A stretch of 64,000 bases of DNA from Flavobacterium sp. (GCF_013822155.1 NZ_PNJW01000002.1:62001-126000), one strand, 5' to 3'. Counted from the first letter of the stretch, positions 9,436 to 18,056 are shown. The notes: generated by a model from the letters alone, not told the origin. Program-made: numbers and translations.

Positions 9436-9909
9436 CCATATAAGTCATATAAGGAAATATAAGTTAATCCCAAATTTGATTATATAAATTGTTTATATAC
9501 GTTTTTTGACCCTCTTTGTAAATGTTTGTTACATTAAAATTGATTAATAACCCTATCGGTATTTTTAATAAATTCATATAAGACAAAATTTGAGCTTCAA
9601 AAATCGGTTTCATTTCCGTGACAGATTTTAATTCGACAATTAATCTGTCTTCGATTAAAAAATCACATCTTAATTCGGCATCAACTTCAATACCTTTATA
9701 TTGAATCGGTATTAATAATTCAGATTGAAATTTAATTTCTCTTAATTCAAGTTCGTGTTTAAGACATTTATGATAAACACTCTCAAGTAAACCGGGACCA
9801 AGGCTTTTATGAACTTCAATCGCAGCTCCATTTACTTGATAAATTAAATCCTTTAAGTCTTTTTTTGTATAATTCATAAATCTTATACTTCCTTAAATGC
9901 CTTATATGG
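9436..9909 (-). mobile_element. Inverted-repeat-bounded module carrying a GxxExxY gene
   Basis: A 474-bp segment is bounded by 28-bp imperfect inverted repeats (9436-9463 and 9882-9909; 25 of 28 identical when one is reverse-complemented; both start CCATATAAG and end TATAAG). The inner end of the left arm touches the stop codon of the ORF, and the right arm lies 4 bp before its ATG. The module sits exactly in the junction between sufE and the DUF59 gene. The mobile nature is inferred; no transposase is present. Confidence 0.5.
9464..9877 (-). CDS. GxxExxY family protein
   Basis: A 137-residue protein. The name-giving motif is visible as G29-LLE32-SVY35. Downstream, the stretch CDFLIEDRLIVELKSV has the D...ExK spacing of a PD-(D/E)xK nuclease core, which is the fold proposed for this family. 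Members occur as ORFs inside 23S rRNA intervening sequences and scattered in genomes; their reaction is not established. It is the only ORF between two suf genes that has no obvious role in Fe-S assembly, and it is precisely framed by inverted repeats (see the surrounding module). Confidence 0.85.
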   Translation of the reverse strand: MNYTKKDLKDLIYQVNGAAIEVHKSLGPGLLESVYHKCLKHELELREIKFQSELLIPIQYKGIEVDAELRCDFLIEDRLIVELKSVTEMKPIFEAQILSYMNLLKIPIGLLINFNVTNIYKEGQKTYINNLYNQIWD

Positions 9910-9919
9910 TAAGAAATTT

Positions 9920-10339
9920 TTAATGCTTCGCTTCAAAAGCTAAAGCATACATTTTAATTTGTTTTATCATTGACACCAATCCATTAGCACGAGTTGGCGA
10001 TAAATGCTCTTTTAAACCAATTTCATCAATAAAATCTGTGTTTGCTTCTAAAATTGCTGCTGGTTTTTGATTAGAAAAAACCCGAATTAAAATAGCAATA
10101 ATACCTTTTGTTAAGATAGCATCACTATCGGCTGTAAAAACAATTATGCCCTCTTTTTCTTCACCCTGTAGCCAAACTTTCGACTGACAACCTTTGATAA
10201 TATTTTCTTCCGTTTTGAACTTTTCATCAATCAAGGGTAACGCCTTTCCGAGTTCTATAATGTACTCATAACGTTGCATCCAATCGTCAAACATTGAAAA
10301 TTCGTCAACAATTTCATTTTGTATTTCTTTGATGGTCAT
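9920..10339 (-). CDS. sufE: SufE sulfur acceptor
   Basis: A 139-residue SufE. The family accepts the persulfide sulfur from SufS on a conserved cysteine and hands it to SufBCD. That cysteine is seen in IIKGCQSKVWL at about residue 51. The C-terminal SxxRxNGL-type motif appears as LSPTRANGLVSMI. Length is typical. It lies in the second suf unit after sufS, with a small lipoprotein gene 2 bp upstream. It acts in the cytoplasm. Confidence 0.94.
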   Translation of the reverse strand: MTIKEIQNEIVDEFSMFDDWMQRYEYIIELGKALPLIDEKFKTEENIIKGCQSKVWLQGEEKEGIIVFTADSDAILTKGIIAILIRVFSNQKPAAILEANTDFIDEIGLKEHLSPTRANGLVSMIKQIKMYALAFEAKH

Positions 10340-10341
10340 AC

Positions 10342-10767
10342 TTATTCCTTGATCGTTAAAAAAATTAATTTACTGATAAAGTTCTCAATTTGACTTGGTG
10401 GATAACCGTGGTCAAAACCATCTGTGGTATAGGTTTTCCCATCTAATATTATTGTAATATTTGCATGAGCAGCACCATCGTATAATCGTTTTTCAGTGGG
10501 AGCTTTCAAATTCTTCATTTCTTCCAGATTAATCTCTTTGAATGCATCCACTAATTCATTCCATTCCTTTTTTGAAAGCGAAACTTCAACCGGCTTTTCA
10601 TTTCTGTTGTTTATGACAAAAAGCTTTTTGTCTTCAATTTTTATATTTTTATAAAAACCTCTTGACGTTGCTTCATATTCAACAACCGCTTTGTCTATAT
10701 CTCCATTTTCATTAGCACAGCTTTTGGCTAAAAAAACGGTTAAAAAAATAGTAAAAATTGTTTTCAT
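10342..10767 (-). CDS. Small predicted lipoprotein of unknown function
   Basis: A 141-residue protein with an N-terminal hydrophobic stretch followed by a cysteine (LAKSC, Cys at about 17) that resembles a lipobox, although the -3 and -1 positions are not ideal. The remainder is a compact alpha/beta sequence ending in FISKLIFLTIKE. I do not recognise a named domain. It lies between sufS (18 bp) and sufE (2 bp) and so is co-transcribed with them. Whether it has anything to do with Fe-S assembly cannot be told from the sequence. Confidence 0.7.
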   Translation of the reverse strand: MKTIFTIFLTVFLAKSCANENGDIDKAVVEYEATSRGFYKNIKIEDKKLFVINNRNEKPVEVSLSKKEWNELVDAFKEINLEEMKNLKAPTEKRLYDGAAHANITIILDGKTYTTDGFDHGYPPSQIENFISKLIFLTIKE

Positions 10768-10785
10768 TTTTATTTTATTTAAAGG

Positions 10786-12000
10786 TTAACTCAACATCAT
10801 TTGAGCTTTTTTTACCGCTTCCACTAATGCATCGATTTCTTCTTTTGTATTATAAAAAGCAAACGAAGCTCTTAATGTTCCCGGAATTTTATAAAAATCC
10901 ATAATCGGTTGAGCACAATGGTGTCCGGTGCGAACTGCTATTCCTAATTTGTCAATTATCGTACCAATGTCATACGGATGAATATCGCCAACATTAAACG
11001 AAATTACTGAAGTTTTATGTGCTGACGTACCGTATATTTTTAAACCTTCAATTTCCAATAATCGTTTGGTTCCAAATTCTAACAATTCCTGCTCGTAGGC
11101 TGCAATATTGTCAAAACCGATTTCATTTAGATAATCGATAGCCGTTCCAAGTACAATTCCACCTGCAATATTGGGTGTTCCGGCTTCAAATTTATGTGGC
11201 AATTCGGCATAGGTTGTTTTTTCAAACGTAACTGTCGCAATCATTTCACCACCACCTTGATAAGGCGGTAATTTATTTAACCAAGCTTCTTTTCCATACA
11301 AAATTCCGGTTCCGGTTGGTCCGCAAATTTTATGTCCTGAAAAAACATAAAAATCACAATCCAATTCTTGAACATCGGGTATTAAATGCGGAGTTGCTTG
11401 AGCTCCATCAATTAAAATTGCTGCTCCAACCTCGTGGGCTTTTTCAATCATCCACTTGATTGGATTTATTGTTCCCAACGCATTGGAAATATGATTTACC
11501 GTTACAATTTTCGTTTTGGCTGAAAGTAAACGTTCATACTCTGAAAGAATCAATTCTCCTGATTCGTTCATCGGAATAACAACTAATTTGGCTCCGGTTT
11601 TTTCACATAACATTTGCCACGGAACGATGTTGCTGTGGTGTTCTAAAGCCGAAACCATCACTTCATCTCCCGATTTGAGAAAGCTTACAAATCCATTAGC
11701 CACCAAATTAATTCCATGCGTAGTTCCGGAAGTAAAAAGCACTTCGTGACTTGATTTGGCATTAATATGTTTTTGAATTTTTAATCGTGAAGCTTCATAG
11801 GCATCGGTTGCCAACTGACTCAATGTGTGAACACCACGATGAATGTTGGCATTAATTTCTTTATAATAATTCGCTTCAGCTTCAATGACTTGAATTGGCT
11901 TTTGCGAAGTAGCTGCATTATCGAAATAAACGAGTGGCTTTCCATTTACTTTTTGAGATAGTATCGGAAAATCGGCTCTTATTTTATAGATGTCTAACAT
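10786..12000 (-). CDS. sufS: Cysteine desulfurase SufS
   Basis: A 404-residue PLP enzyme, class V aminotransferase fold, SufS/CsdA group. It takes sulfur from cysteine as an enzyme persulfide. The PLP lysine lies in SGHKICGPTGTG (about 225) and the persulfide cysteine in RTGHHCAQP (about 361). The N-terminal YFDNAATSQKP and the cofactor-binding histidine motif ALEHHSNIVPW are present. It begins the second suf transcription unit with its own TAnnTTTG element 27 bp upstream. It is separated from sufD by an opposite-strand serine hydrolase gene. Confidence 0.96.
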   Translation of the reverse strand: MLDIYKIRADFPILSQKVNGKPLVYFDNAATSQKPIQVIEAEANYYKEINANIHRGVHTLSQLATDAYEASRLKIQKHINAKSSHEVLFTSGTTHGINLVANGFVSFLKSGDEVMVSALEHHSNIVPWQMLCEKTGAKLVVIPMNESGELILSEYERLLSAKTKIVTVNHISNALGTINPIKWMIEKAHEVGAAILIDGAQATPHLIPDVQELDCDFYVFSGHKICGPTGTGILYGKEAWLNKLPPYQGGGEMIATVTFEKTTYAELPHKFEAGTPNIAGGIVLGTAIDYLNEIGFDNIAAYEQELLEFGTKRLLEIEGLKIYGTSAHKTSVISFNVGDIHPYDIGTIIDKLGIAVRTGHHCAQPIMDFYKIPGTLRASFAFYNTKEEIDALVEAVKKAQMMLS

Positions 12001-12026
12001 TTCTTTATTTAGAAAAATTCTAAATA

Positions 12027-12034
12027 CAAAAGTA
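12027..12034 (-). promoter_or_regulatory. -7 element of sufS
   Basis: Minus-strand TACTTTTG (TAnnTTTG) lies 27 bp before the sufS ATG. A TTG occurs upstream at a slightly long spacing (25 bp). This suggests sufS and downstream genes form a unit separate from sufABCD. Confidence 0.5.
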
Positions 12035-12059
12035 GTAAAAAGGATTCCTTATTTACCAC

Positions 12060-12123
12060 CAATTCACGAATTTTTATGAATTGTGTCAAGTGAAAATCTC
12101 AAGTTTTAGTTTTCATTTGAGAT
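12060..12123. repeat. Two short hairpins in the sufS / serine hydrolase intergenic region
   Basis: CAATTCA (12060-12066) pairs with TGAATTG (12077-12083). ATCTCAA (12096-12102) pairs with TTGAGAT (12117-12123). The second lies about 30 bp before the hydrolase ATG and could be part of its leader. Both are short, so functional weight is modest. Confidence 0.4.
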
Positions 12124-12154
12124 AATTTTATACATTGCATTAAATAAATTTCAA

Positions 12155-13498
12155 ATGAAAAAATTCTTCAAATTTCTTGGTATCGCCATTTTACTTTTTA
12201 TTATTTACATTGGCATAACAACATATCCAAAATTGGATATTGTTTCCGGTTTTTCGGCAAAAAGTGTTGCTTCCGGCCATTTTATTGATGGGCGTTCGTT
12301 GGAAATCATCGAAAATGGCGACAATGATATTGACAATGTTCGACTGGCAACCAATGAAATCAACGAACAAGATAAATTTGTAATTTCCTCTGCTTTTGGA
12401 CTGAAAAAACGAAAAGCAATTTACAGAGAAGGCTTAGGAGCTACTTTGATTAATGATGATTTTGATGAAACAAAACCGTATTTGATTCCAAAACGTACAA
12501 AAATTGAAACTAACTTACCTTTTCCATATGGAAATCTTGAGCCAAAAGACTCACTGTTGCCAGAGGTAAATTATGAAAAACTAAATCTGGCCGTTGCTAA
12601 TGCTTTTGATCAAAAAGGTAAAAAAATCAAACGAACAAGAGCTCTTTTAGTGATTTATAAAGACAAAATTATTGCTGAACAGTATGAAGAGGGTTTTTCT
12701 AAAAACACAAAATTTTTGGGTTGGTCGATGACCAAAAGTATTACAGCTACTTACTTTGGAATTTTGCAGTACCAAGGGAAAATAGACATTAATAAACCTG
12801 CTCCAATAACTGAATGGGTTAATGATTCACGTTCTAAAATTACGTTGCATAATTTGATTCAAATGAATTCCGGTTTGGAATGGAATGAAGATTATGGTAA
12901 TATCTCAGATGTGACTAAAATGCTATTTTTAGCTGATGATATGGCGAAAGTACAATTAGAAAAACCGGCTGCATTTGAACCCAACAAACATTGGAATTAT
13001 TCTTCCGGAACGACCAATTTGCTTTCGGGAATTTTGCGACGACAATTTAAAAATCATCAGGATTATTTAGATTTTTGGTATTCGTCTTTAATTGATAAAA
13101 TCGGAATGCATTCGATGTTGATTGAACCTGATATGTTCGGAAACTTTGTTGGTTCTTCTTACGGCTGGGCAACAGCTCGTGATTGGGCTAAATTTGGCTT
13201 ACTTTATTTACATGAAGGCAACTGGAATGGCGAACAGCTTTTTGATAAAAGTTGGGCGAAGTATGTGGCGACTCCTACACCAACTTCCAAGGGAGAATAT
13301 GGTGGTCATTTTTGGTTGAACGCCGGCGGAAAATATCCTGATGTACCGAAAGACATGTATTTCTGTGGTGGATTTCAAGGTCAGAAAGTGATTATTATTC
13401 CGTCTAAAGATCTGGTGATTGTTCGTTTTGGTTTAACGGAAGATGAAGATTTTGATTTTAATGGGATGATGAGCGGCATTATTTCAAGTGTTAAGTAA
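12155..13498 (+). CDS. Serine hydrolase, beta-lactamase class C / DD-peptidase-like
   Basis: A 447-residue protein with an N-terminal membrane anchor (about 5-23). The class C beta-lactamase-like domain spans about 140-447. The catalytic SxxK is seen as GWSMTKS at about 192-195, a tyrosine motif as NYSSGTTN at about 290, and a GGHFW segment occupies the third-motif position. Such proteins are periplasmic esterases or peptidases; true beta-lactamase activity is not implied. It lies on the opposite strand between sufD and sufS, breaking the suf gene cluster, and ends next to a nested palindrome. This may be an insertion. Confidence 0.85.
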   Translation: MKKFFKFLGIAILLFIIYIGITTYPKLDIVSGFSAKSVASGHFIDGRSLEIIENGDNDIDNVRLATNEINEQDKFVISSAFGLKKRKAIYREGLGATLINDDFDETKPYLIPKRTKIETNLPFPYGNLEPKDSLLPEVNYEKLNLAVANAFDQKGKKIKRTRALLVIYKDKIIAEQYEEGFSKNTKFLGWSMTKSITATYFGILQYQGKIDINKPAPITEWVNDSRSKITLHNLIQMNSGLEWNEDYGNISDVTKMLFLADDMAKVQLEKPAAFEPNKHWNYSSGTTNLLSGILRRQFKNHQDYLDFWYSSLIDKIGMHSMLIEPDMFGNFVGSSYGWATARDWAKFGLLYLHEGNWNGEQLFDKSWAKYVATPTPTSKGEYGGHFWLNAGGKYPDVPKDMYFCGGFQGQKVIIIPSKDLVIVRFGLTEDEDFDFNGMMSGIISSVK

Positions 13499-13500
13499 TT

Positions 13501-13603
13501 TTTAACCACAAAGAACACGAAGTAAAAATCAGCAAAGGACGCAAAGCTTATTTATCCAAACTTTGCGTCCTTTGCGTAAATCTTATTTTTCTTTGCGGTT
13601 AAA
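13501..13603. repeat. Nested palindrome between serine hydrolase and sufD
   Basis: Inner perfect 15-bp arms GCAAAGGACGCAAAG (13532-13546) and CTTTGCGTCCTTTGC (13561-13575). Outer arms TTTAACCACAAAGAA (13501-13515) and TTCTTTGCGGTTAAA (13589-13603) match at 14 of 15. It resembles the 'cgcaaagaacgcaaag' type of intergenic repeat that I recall from Bacteroidota genomes. Placed between two convergent stops, it can also act as a bidirectional terminator. Confidence 0.8.
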
Positions 13604-13605
13604 TT

Positions 13606-14922
13606 TTACAAATCAAACCCCAAATTAACTCCCAACTTCATTGCAATAATCTTCGTGATACGTTGTTTTAGTTCTGGAATTTTGATGCTTTCGATGACTT
13701 CATTGGAAAATGCGTACATCAATAACGCTTTGGCTTCTTTTTTCGGGATGCCGCGTTGTTGCATGTAGAACATTGCACTTTCGTCTAACTGACCGATGGT
13801 ACAACCGTGTGAACATTTGACATCGTCGGCAAAAATTTCCAATTGCGGTTTGGCGTTAATCGTGGCTTTGTCGCTTAACAAAATATTGTTGTTTTGCTGA
13901 AAAGCATCGGTTTTTTGAGCTTCTTTTTCTACGAAAATTTTTCCGTTGAAAACACCGGTGGAACTTCCGCCTAAAATGGTTTTATAGTTTTGATGGCTTT
14001 CACAATTGGGTGTCGCGTGATTCACTAAAGTGTAATGATCTACATGTTGCTTGTCGCCAATAATCGTGATTCCTTTTAAGGTGGAATCGATTCGCTCACC
14101 AAAATGAAAGAAATTCAAGTTGTTTCGGGTAATGTTTCCGCCAAAAGAAAAAGTATGAACAGCCACTCTACTCTCTTGTTTTTGAGAAATATAAGTGTTG
14201 TCAATCAAATTCGCCGTTTGTTCGTCGTTTTGAATTTTATAATAATCGACAATCGCTCTTTTTTGAGCAAAAATCTCCGTCACCGAATTGGTCAACACCG
14301 GATTATTGTTCAAACATTGATGGCGTTCGATGATTTGCACGTGAGCATTTTCGCCCACGATAATCAGATTTCGAGGTTGAACCATCAACGCACTTTCGAC
14401 GCCGGTGGAAAAATGAATGATTTCAATTGGTTTATCGGCCACTTTACTTTTAGGGATGTTGATGAACGCTCCTTCTTGTGCAAAAGCAGTATTTAACGTG
14501 GTTAAACTTTCTTCTTTACTGGCAATTTTGTTAAAAAAATTATCCAAAACCATTTTATACTTTGGCTTTGTCAATACTGAAGAAAGTAAGCAAACGTCAA
14601 TTCCTTCGTGCGTTGTTGACGACATAAACGAACTGAATTTCCCATCTATAAACACTAATTTGTACGTGTCAATTTCGTGTAGAAAAAATTTCTTTACGTC
14701 TTTGAATTCAATTGAATTTTCCCGTTTTGGAAAAACAGAAAAATCGTTTTTTAGTACGGAATTGAGTGATGTATATTTCCAAGCTTCCTCTTTTTTGGTT
14801 GGGAAACCTTTATTTTCAAAGTTTTTTATGGCAGAAGTTCGAATGTCGTGTAACTGTGCCGTTACGTCAACTTTTTCTTCAAAAGCCATGAAGGATGATA
14901 TGAGTTTTTCTTTTAGTTCCAT
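13606..14922 (-). CDS. sufD: Fe-S cluster assembly scaffold SufD
   Basis: A 438-residue SufB/SufD-family beta-helix protein. The C-terminal signature is clear: FADDVKCSHGCTIGQLD followed by FYMQQRGIPKKEAKALLMYAF. It is a partner in the cytoplasmic SufBC2D scaffold on which Fe-S clusters are built. The N-terminal helical part contains PTKKEEAWKYTSL, usual for SufD. It is the last gene of the sufABCD unit. The ATG is only 3 bp from an inverted-repeat arm of the upstream four-helix-bundle module, so translation initiation takes place at the edge of that repeat. Confidence 0.95.
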   Translation of the reverse strand: MELKEKLISSFMAFEEKVDVTAQLHDIRTSAIKNFENKGFPTKKEEAWKYTSLNSVLKNDFSVFPKRENSIEFKDVKKFFLHEIDTYKLVFIDGKFSSFMSSTTHEGIDVCLLSSVLTKPKYKMVLDNFFNKIASKEESLTTLNTAFAQEGAFINIPKSKVADKPIEIIHFSTGVESALMVQPRNLIIVGENAHVQIIERHQCLNNNPVLTNSVTEIFAQKRAIVDYYKIQNDEQTANLIDNTYISQKQESRVAVHTFSFGGNITRNNLNFFHFGERIDSTLKGITIIGDKQHVDHYTLVNHATPNCESHQNYKTILGGSSTGVFNGKIFVEKEAQKTDAFQQNNNILLSDKATINAKPQLEIFADDVKCSHGCTIGQLDESAMFYMQQRGIPKKEAKALLMYAFSNEVIESIKIPELKQRITKIIAMKLGVNLGFDL

Positions 14923-14925
14923 TTG

Positions 14926-15417
14926 TTGGTTTCAAGTTTCAGGTTTCAGGTTTCAGGTTATTGAAACTTGTTACCTTTAAAATCTTTTTTGTTTAAATAA
15001 GTTATAAAGTTTTTTATCTTACCACTTAAATTTTCATATTTCGTTTTCAAATCTTCAAACTTTTCTACTGAAATATATTCGTAATCATAAAGTCTATAAA
15101 TTGTGACCTTGATTCTCCGGCAGACCCTTTTGCAATGGATAAAAACTGACGAAATTCAATGTTTCCATCTCTTTCAAATACTTCTGCAATATTGTCCATC
15201 ACTGAACCTGATGATGCTTTTATTTGTTCTTTAAATCTAAAATCTGTTTTTAAATCAGTCTCTTTAGAAATTATATAAATTTCTTTTGCTAGTTTTCTGG
15301 CTTCTTGCCAAATTTCTAAATCTTCAAACTTTGTAATTGTTGCCATGGCTTATATATATTCAAATGGTTTATACTAAATTGACGGTTAAAAACCTGAAAC
15401 TTGAAACTTGAAACAAA
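14926..15417 (-). mobile_element. Inverted-repeat-bounded module carrying a broken four-helix-bundle gene
   Basis: A 492-bp segment fills the sufC-sufD junction. Its ends are 27-bp inverted repeats (14926-14952 and 15391-15417), 25 of 27 identical, built of reiterated GTTTCAAG/GTTTCAGG words. The outer right arm begins 2 bp after the sufC stop codon and the outer left arm ends 3 bp before the sufD ATG. The cargo is the frameshifted ORF at 14958-15346. Mobility is inferred from the architecture. Confidence 0.5.
14958..15346 (-). pseudogene. Four-helix-bundle (S23/IVS-type) protein, frameshifted
   Basis: The frame opened by the ATG at 15346 encodes a typical four-helix-bundle protein up to AKGSAGESRSQ and then stops at 93 residues (15065). 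The expected continuation is intact in another frame: YRLYDYEYISVEKFEDLK and onward to a stop at 14958. The lesion lies at the TTT codon 15098-15100 and fits loss of one base. The repaired protein would be about 129 residues. The family (23S rRNA intervening-sequence protein) is widespread with no defined activity. No canonical slippery heptamer is present, so a mutation (or sequencing error) is likelier than programmed shifting. Confidence 0.8.
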
Positions 15418-15419
15418 TT

Positions 15420-16169
15420 TTAAACCAATTCACTTTTTATCCAATCGTAACCTTTTTCTTCTAGCTCCAAAGCAAGTTCTTTTCCGCCGGATTTTACGAT
15501 TTTTCCGTCCATCAAAACGTGTACAAAATCAGGGATGATATAGTCTAATAAACGCTGGTAATGCGTGATGACTAAAACCGCATTGTCATTGCTCTTTAAT
15601 TTATTTACACCATTGGCAACAATTCGTAACGCATCGATGTCTAAACCGGAATCGGTTTCGTCTAAGATGGCCAATTTGGGTTCCAGCATTGCCATTTGAA
15701 AGATTTCGTTACGCTTTTTTTCTCCACCCGAAAAACCTTCGTTTAATGAACGGGATAAAAATTTACGATCAATTTCTAATAATTCTGATTTTTCACGGAT
15801 GAGTTTCAGCATTTCATTGGCCGGCATTTCTTCTTTCCCGTTGGCTTTTCTGCTTTCGTTAATGGCTGTTTTCATGAAGTTCGTTACTGAAACACCAGGA
15901 ATTTCGACCGGATATTGAAAAGAAAGGAAAATACCTTTATGAGCTCTTTCTTCAGGAGCTAATTCAGAAATATCTTCACCTTCTAATAAAATCTCGCCTT
16001 CAGTTACTTCGTAATTTTCATTTCCGGCAATAATAGAGGAAAGTGTTGATTTTCCGGCACCATTTGGTCCCATGATGGCGTGTACTTCTCCGGCTTTGAT
16101 TTCAAGATTGATTCCTTTTAATATTTCTTTGTCTTCGATGGAAGCGTGTAAATTTTTTATTGATAACAT
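15420..16169 (-). CDS. sufC: Fe-S assembly ATPase SufC
   Basis: A 249-residue ABC-type ATPase. Walker [10 protein letters not shown] (about 34-42), ABC signature [10 protein letters not shown] (about 145), Walker [13 protein letters not shown] (about 163-172), with the glutamate-aspartate arrangement characteristic of SufC, and the switch histidine in VITHYQRLL. It energises the SufBC2D scaffold in the cytoplasm. It is flanked on both sides by inverted-repeat modules, so neither neighbour sufB nor sufD is directly adjacent as it usually is. Confidence 0.96.
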   Translation of the reverse strand: MLSIKNLHASIEDKEILKGINLEIKAGEVHAIMGPNGAGKSTLSSIIAGNENYEVTEGEILLEGEDISELAPEERAHKGIFLSFQYPVEIPGVSVTNFMKTAINESRKANGKEEMPANEMLKLIREKSELLEIDRKFLSRSLNEGFSGGEKKRNEIFQMAMLEPKLAILDETDSGLDIDALRIVANGVNKLKSNDNAVLVITHYQRLLDYIIPDFVHVLMDGKIVKSGGKELALELEEKGYDWIKSELV

Positions 16170-16172
16170 AAT

Positions 16173-16597
16173 TAATTTGGAAATTAGATAATTTGGAAAT
16201 TTGGAAATTCCAAGTTTATTTTTGTTTTGATGTTATTATTATCTTATTGACTATTCTTGATATATTATTAATTTGTTCTAGTAATTGACTTACGTCAGGA
16301 TAATTTTCTGAAAACTTACAGAGTTCTAACCAGTAAATCGTTTCTTCAATTTCTTTCGCCGCTATTTTAAACTTATGAATAAAATCTGCTTTGCTCTCAG
16401 CGTTTTGAGCTTCTCTGATATTTGCCCCAATTGAAGTACCTGATTTTAAAAGCTGATTAGCAATTACAAATTTTTTGTTTTCTTGTAAACCTTCTGAATA
16501 CTTTATAACATCTAAGGCAAACTGAAAAGTTAATTTTATAATTACGTTTTCTTTTTCTTCCATTTTCAAATTTTCAAATTATCTCATTTTCAAATTA
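16173..16597 (-). mobile_element. Inverted-repeat-bounded module carrying an intact four-helix-bundle gene
   Basis: A 425-bp segment fills the sufB-sufC junction. Its ends are 36-bp imperfect inverted repeats (16173-16208 and 16562-16597), 32 of 36 identical, built of AATTTGGAA or AATTTGAAA words. The outermost three bases of the right arm are the sufB stop codon TAA. The inner end of the right arm overlaps the start of the cargo ORF. The left arm ends 3 bp before the sufC start. Confidence 0.5.
16216..16563 (-). CDS. Four-helix-bundle protein (S23/IVS type)
   Basis: A 115-residue all-helical protein of the 23S rRNA intervening-sequence family: [43 protein letters not shown] and [16 protein letters not shown] are the diagnostic helices. 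I use the ATG at 16563; an in-frame TTG two codons upstream belongs to the inverted repeat. Homologues form pentamers in solved structures, but a biochemical role has not been established to my knowledge. Position inside the suf operon is unrelated to Fe-S assembly as far as the sequence shows. Confidence 0.88.
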   Translation of the reverse strand: MEEKENVIIKLTFQFALDVIKYSEGLQENKKFVIANQLLKSGTSIGANIREAQNAESKADFIHKFKIAAKEIEETIYWLELCKFSENYPDVSQLLEQINNISRIVNKIIITSKQK

Positions 16598-18043
16598 TCC
16601 AACAGAGCCTTCCAACGAAATCTCTAACAATTTCTGAGCTTCTACGGCAAATTCCATCGGTAATTTATTCAATACATCCTTACTGAAACCGTTTACAATT
16701 AACGCAATTGCCTTCTCGGTTGGAATACCACGTTGATTACAATAAAAAACTTGGTCTTCTCCAATTTTAGAAGTTGTTGCTTCGTGTTCAATTTTAGCAG
16801 TTGTATTTTTACTTTCGATATACGGAAACGTGTGTGCTCCACAATTATTTCCCATCAAAAGCGAATCGCATTGCGAAAAGTTTCGGGCATTGTCGGCATT
16901 GGCACTAATTCGAACCAAACCACGGTAACTATTATTTGATTTTCCAGCAGAAATTCCTTTAGAAATAATAGTTGATTTAGTGTTTTTCCCCAAATGAATC
17001 ATCTTCGTTCCGGTGTCGGCTTGTTGGTGATTGTTGGTTACGGCAATCGAATAAAATTCGCCAATCGAATTGTTTCCTTTCAAAATTACGGAAGGATATT
17101 TCCAAGTAATGGCAGAACCGGTTTCCACTTGTGTCCAAGAAATTTTTGCGTTTTTCTCGCAAATACCACGTTTAGTCACAAAATTAAAAACGCCACCTTT
17201 ACCTTCTTTATTTCCGGGATACCAGTTTTGAACCGTTGAATATTTAATTTCAGCATCATCCATTGCAATTAATTCAACGACAGCGGCATGCAATTGATTT
17301 TCATCACGACTTGGAGCGGTACAACCTTCTAAATAAGATACATAACTGCCTTCATCTGCAATCAATAAGGTTCGTTCAAACTGACCTGTTCCGGCTTGAT
17401 TAATTCGGAAATAGGTTGATAATTCCATCGGACAATGAACTCCTTTTGGTATGTAACAAAAACTTCCATCTGAAAAAACGGCTGAATTTAAAGCGGCATA
17501 AAAATTGTCTTTTTGCGGAACAACAGTTCCAAGGTATTTTTGAACCAATTCAGGATGTTCTTTGATTGCATCTGAAATAGAACAGAAAATAATCCCTTTT
17601 TCGTTCAATGTTTTTTTGAAAGTTGTTGCCACCGATACCGAATCGACCACAATATCCATCGCTACATTGTTCATCTTTTTCTGTTCATCAATTGAAATTC
17701 CAAGCTTTTTATACATCGCGAGTAATTCCGGATCAACATCATCTAATGTTTTATTAGGATCGGCTTTCTTAGGAGCAGAATAATAGGAAATTGCTTGAAA
17801 ATCAGGTTTTTCATAATGGACATTTGCCCATTCCGGTTCAATCATTTCTTCCCAAGCTCGAAACGCTTCCAAACGCCAATCTGTCATCCATTGTGGTTCT
17901 TCTTTTTTCTTAGAAATCGCCCGAACAATATCTTCGTTTAAACCAATAGGAAACGTTTCCGAGTCTAATTCGGTGTAAAATCCGTATTCGTATTCTTTGG
18001 TTTCTAATTCGACTTTTAAGTCGTCTTCAGTATATTTTGCCAT
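16595..18043 (-). CDS. sufB: Fe-S cluster assembly scaffold SufB
   Basis: A 482-residue SufB, the core scaffold subunit that receives sulfur and assembles the nascent cluster with SufC and SufD. Diagnostic stretches include [23 protein letters not shown] and the C-terminal [16 protein letters not shown] and [22 protein letters not shown]. The cysteine in GNNCGAH (about 401) is at the position of the catalytic C-terminal cysteine of SufB. The stop codon overlaps the outer end of the following inverted-repeat module. Confidence 0.96.
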   Translation of the reverse strand: MAKYTEDDLKVELETKEYEYGFYTELDSETFPIGLNEDIVRAISKKKEEPQWMTDWRLEAFRAWEEMIEPEWANVHYEKPDFQAISYYSAPKKADPNKTLDDVDPELLAMYKKLGISIDEQKKMNNVAMDIVVDSVSVATTFKKTLNEKGIIFCSISDAIKEHPELVQKYLGTVVPQKDNFYAALNSAVFSDGSFCYIPKGVHCPMELSTYFRINQAGTGQFERTLLIADEGSYVSYLEGCTAPSRDENQLHAAVVELIAMDDAEIKYSTVQNWYPGNKEGKGGVFNFVTKRGICEKNAKISWTQVETGSAITWKYPSVILKGNNSIGEFYSIAVTNNHQQADTGTKMIHLGKNTKSTIISKGISAGKSNNSYRGLVRISANADNARNFSQCDSLLMGNNCGAHTFPYIESKNTTAKIEHEATTSKIGEDQVFYCNQRGIPTEKAIALIVNGFSKDVLNKLPMEFAVEAQKLLEISLEGSVG

Positions 18044-18056
18044 TTTTTTTTATATT

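Noticed and set aside
15098..15104. Programmed -1 frameshift
   Set aside because: The local sequence does not form a canonical X XXY YYZ slippery heptamer in the reading frame and no strong downstream pseudoknot was recognised; a base loss is simpler.
14926..15417. CRISPR-like short repeats (GTTTCAG words)
   Set aside because: Repeats are 7-8 bp direct reiterations without spacers; they form inverted-repeat arms, not a CRISPR array.
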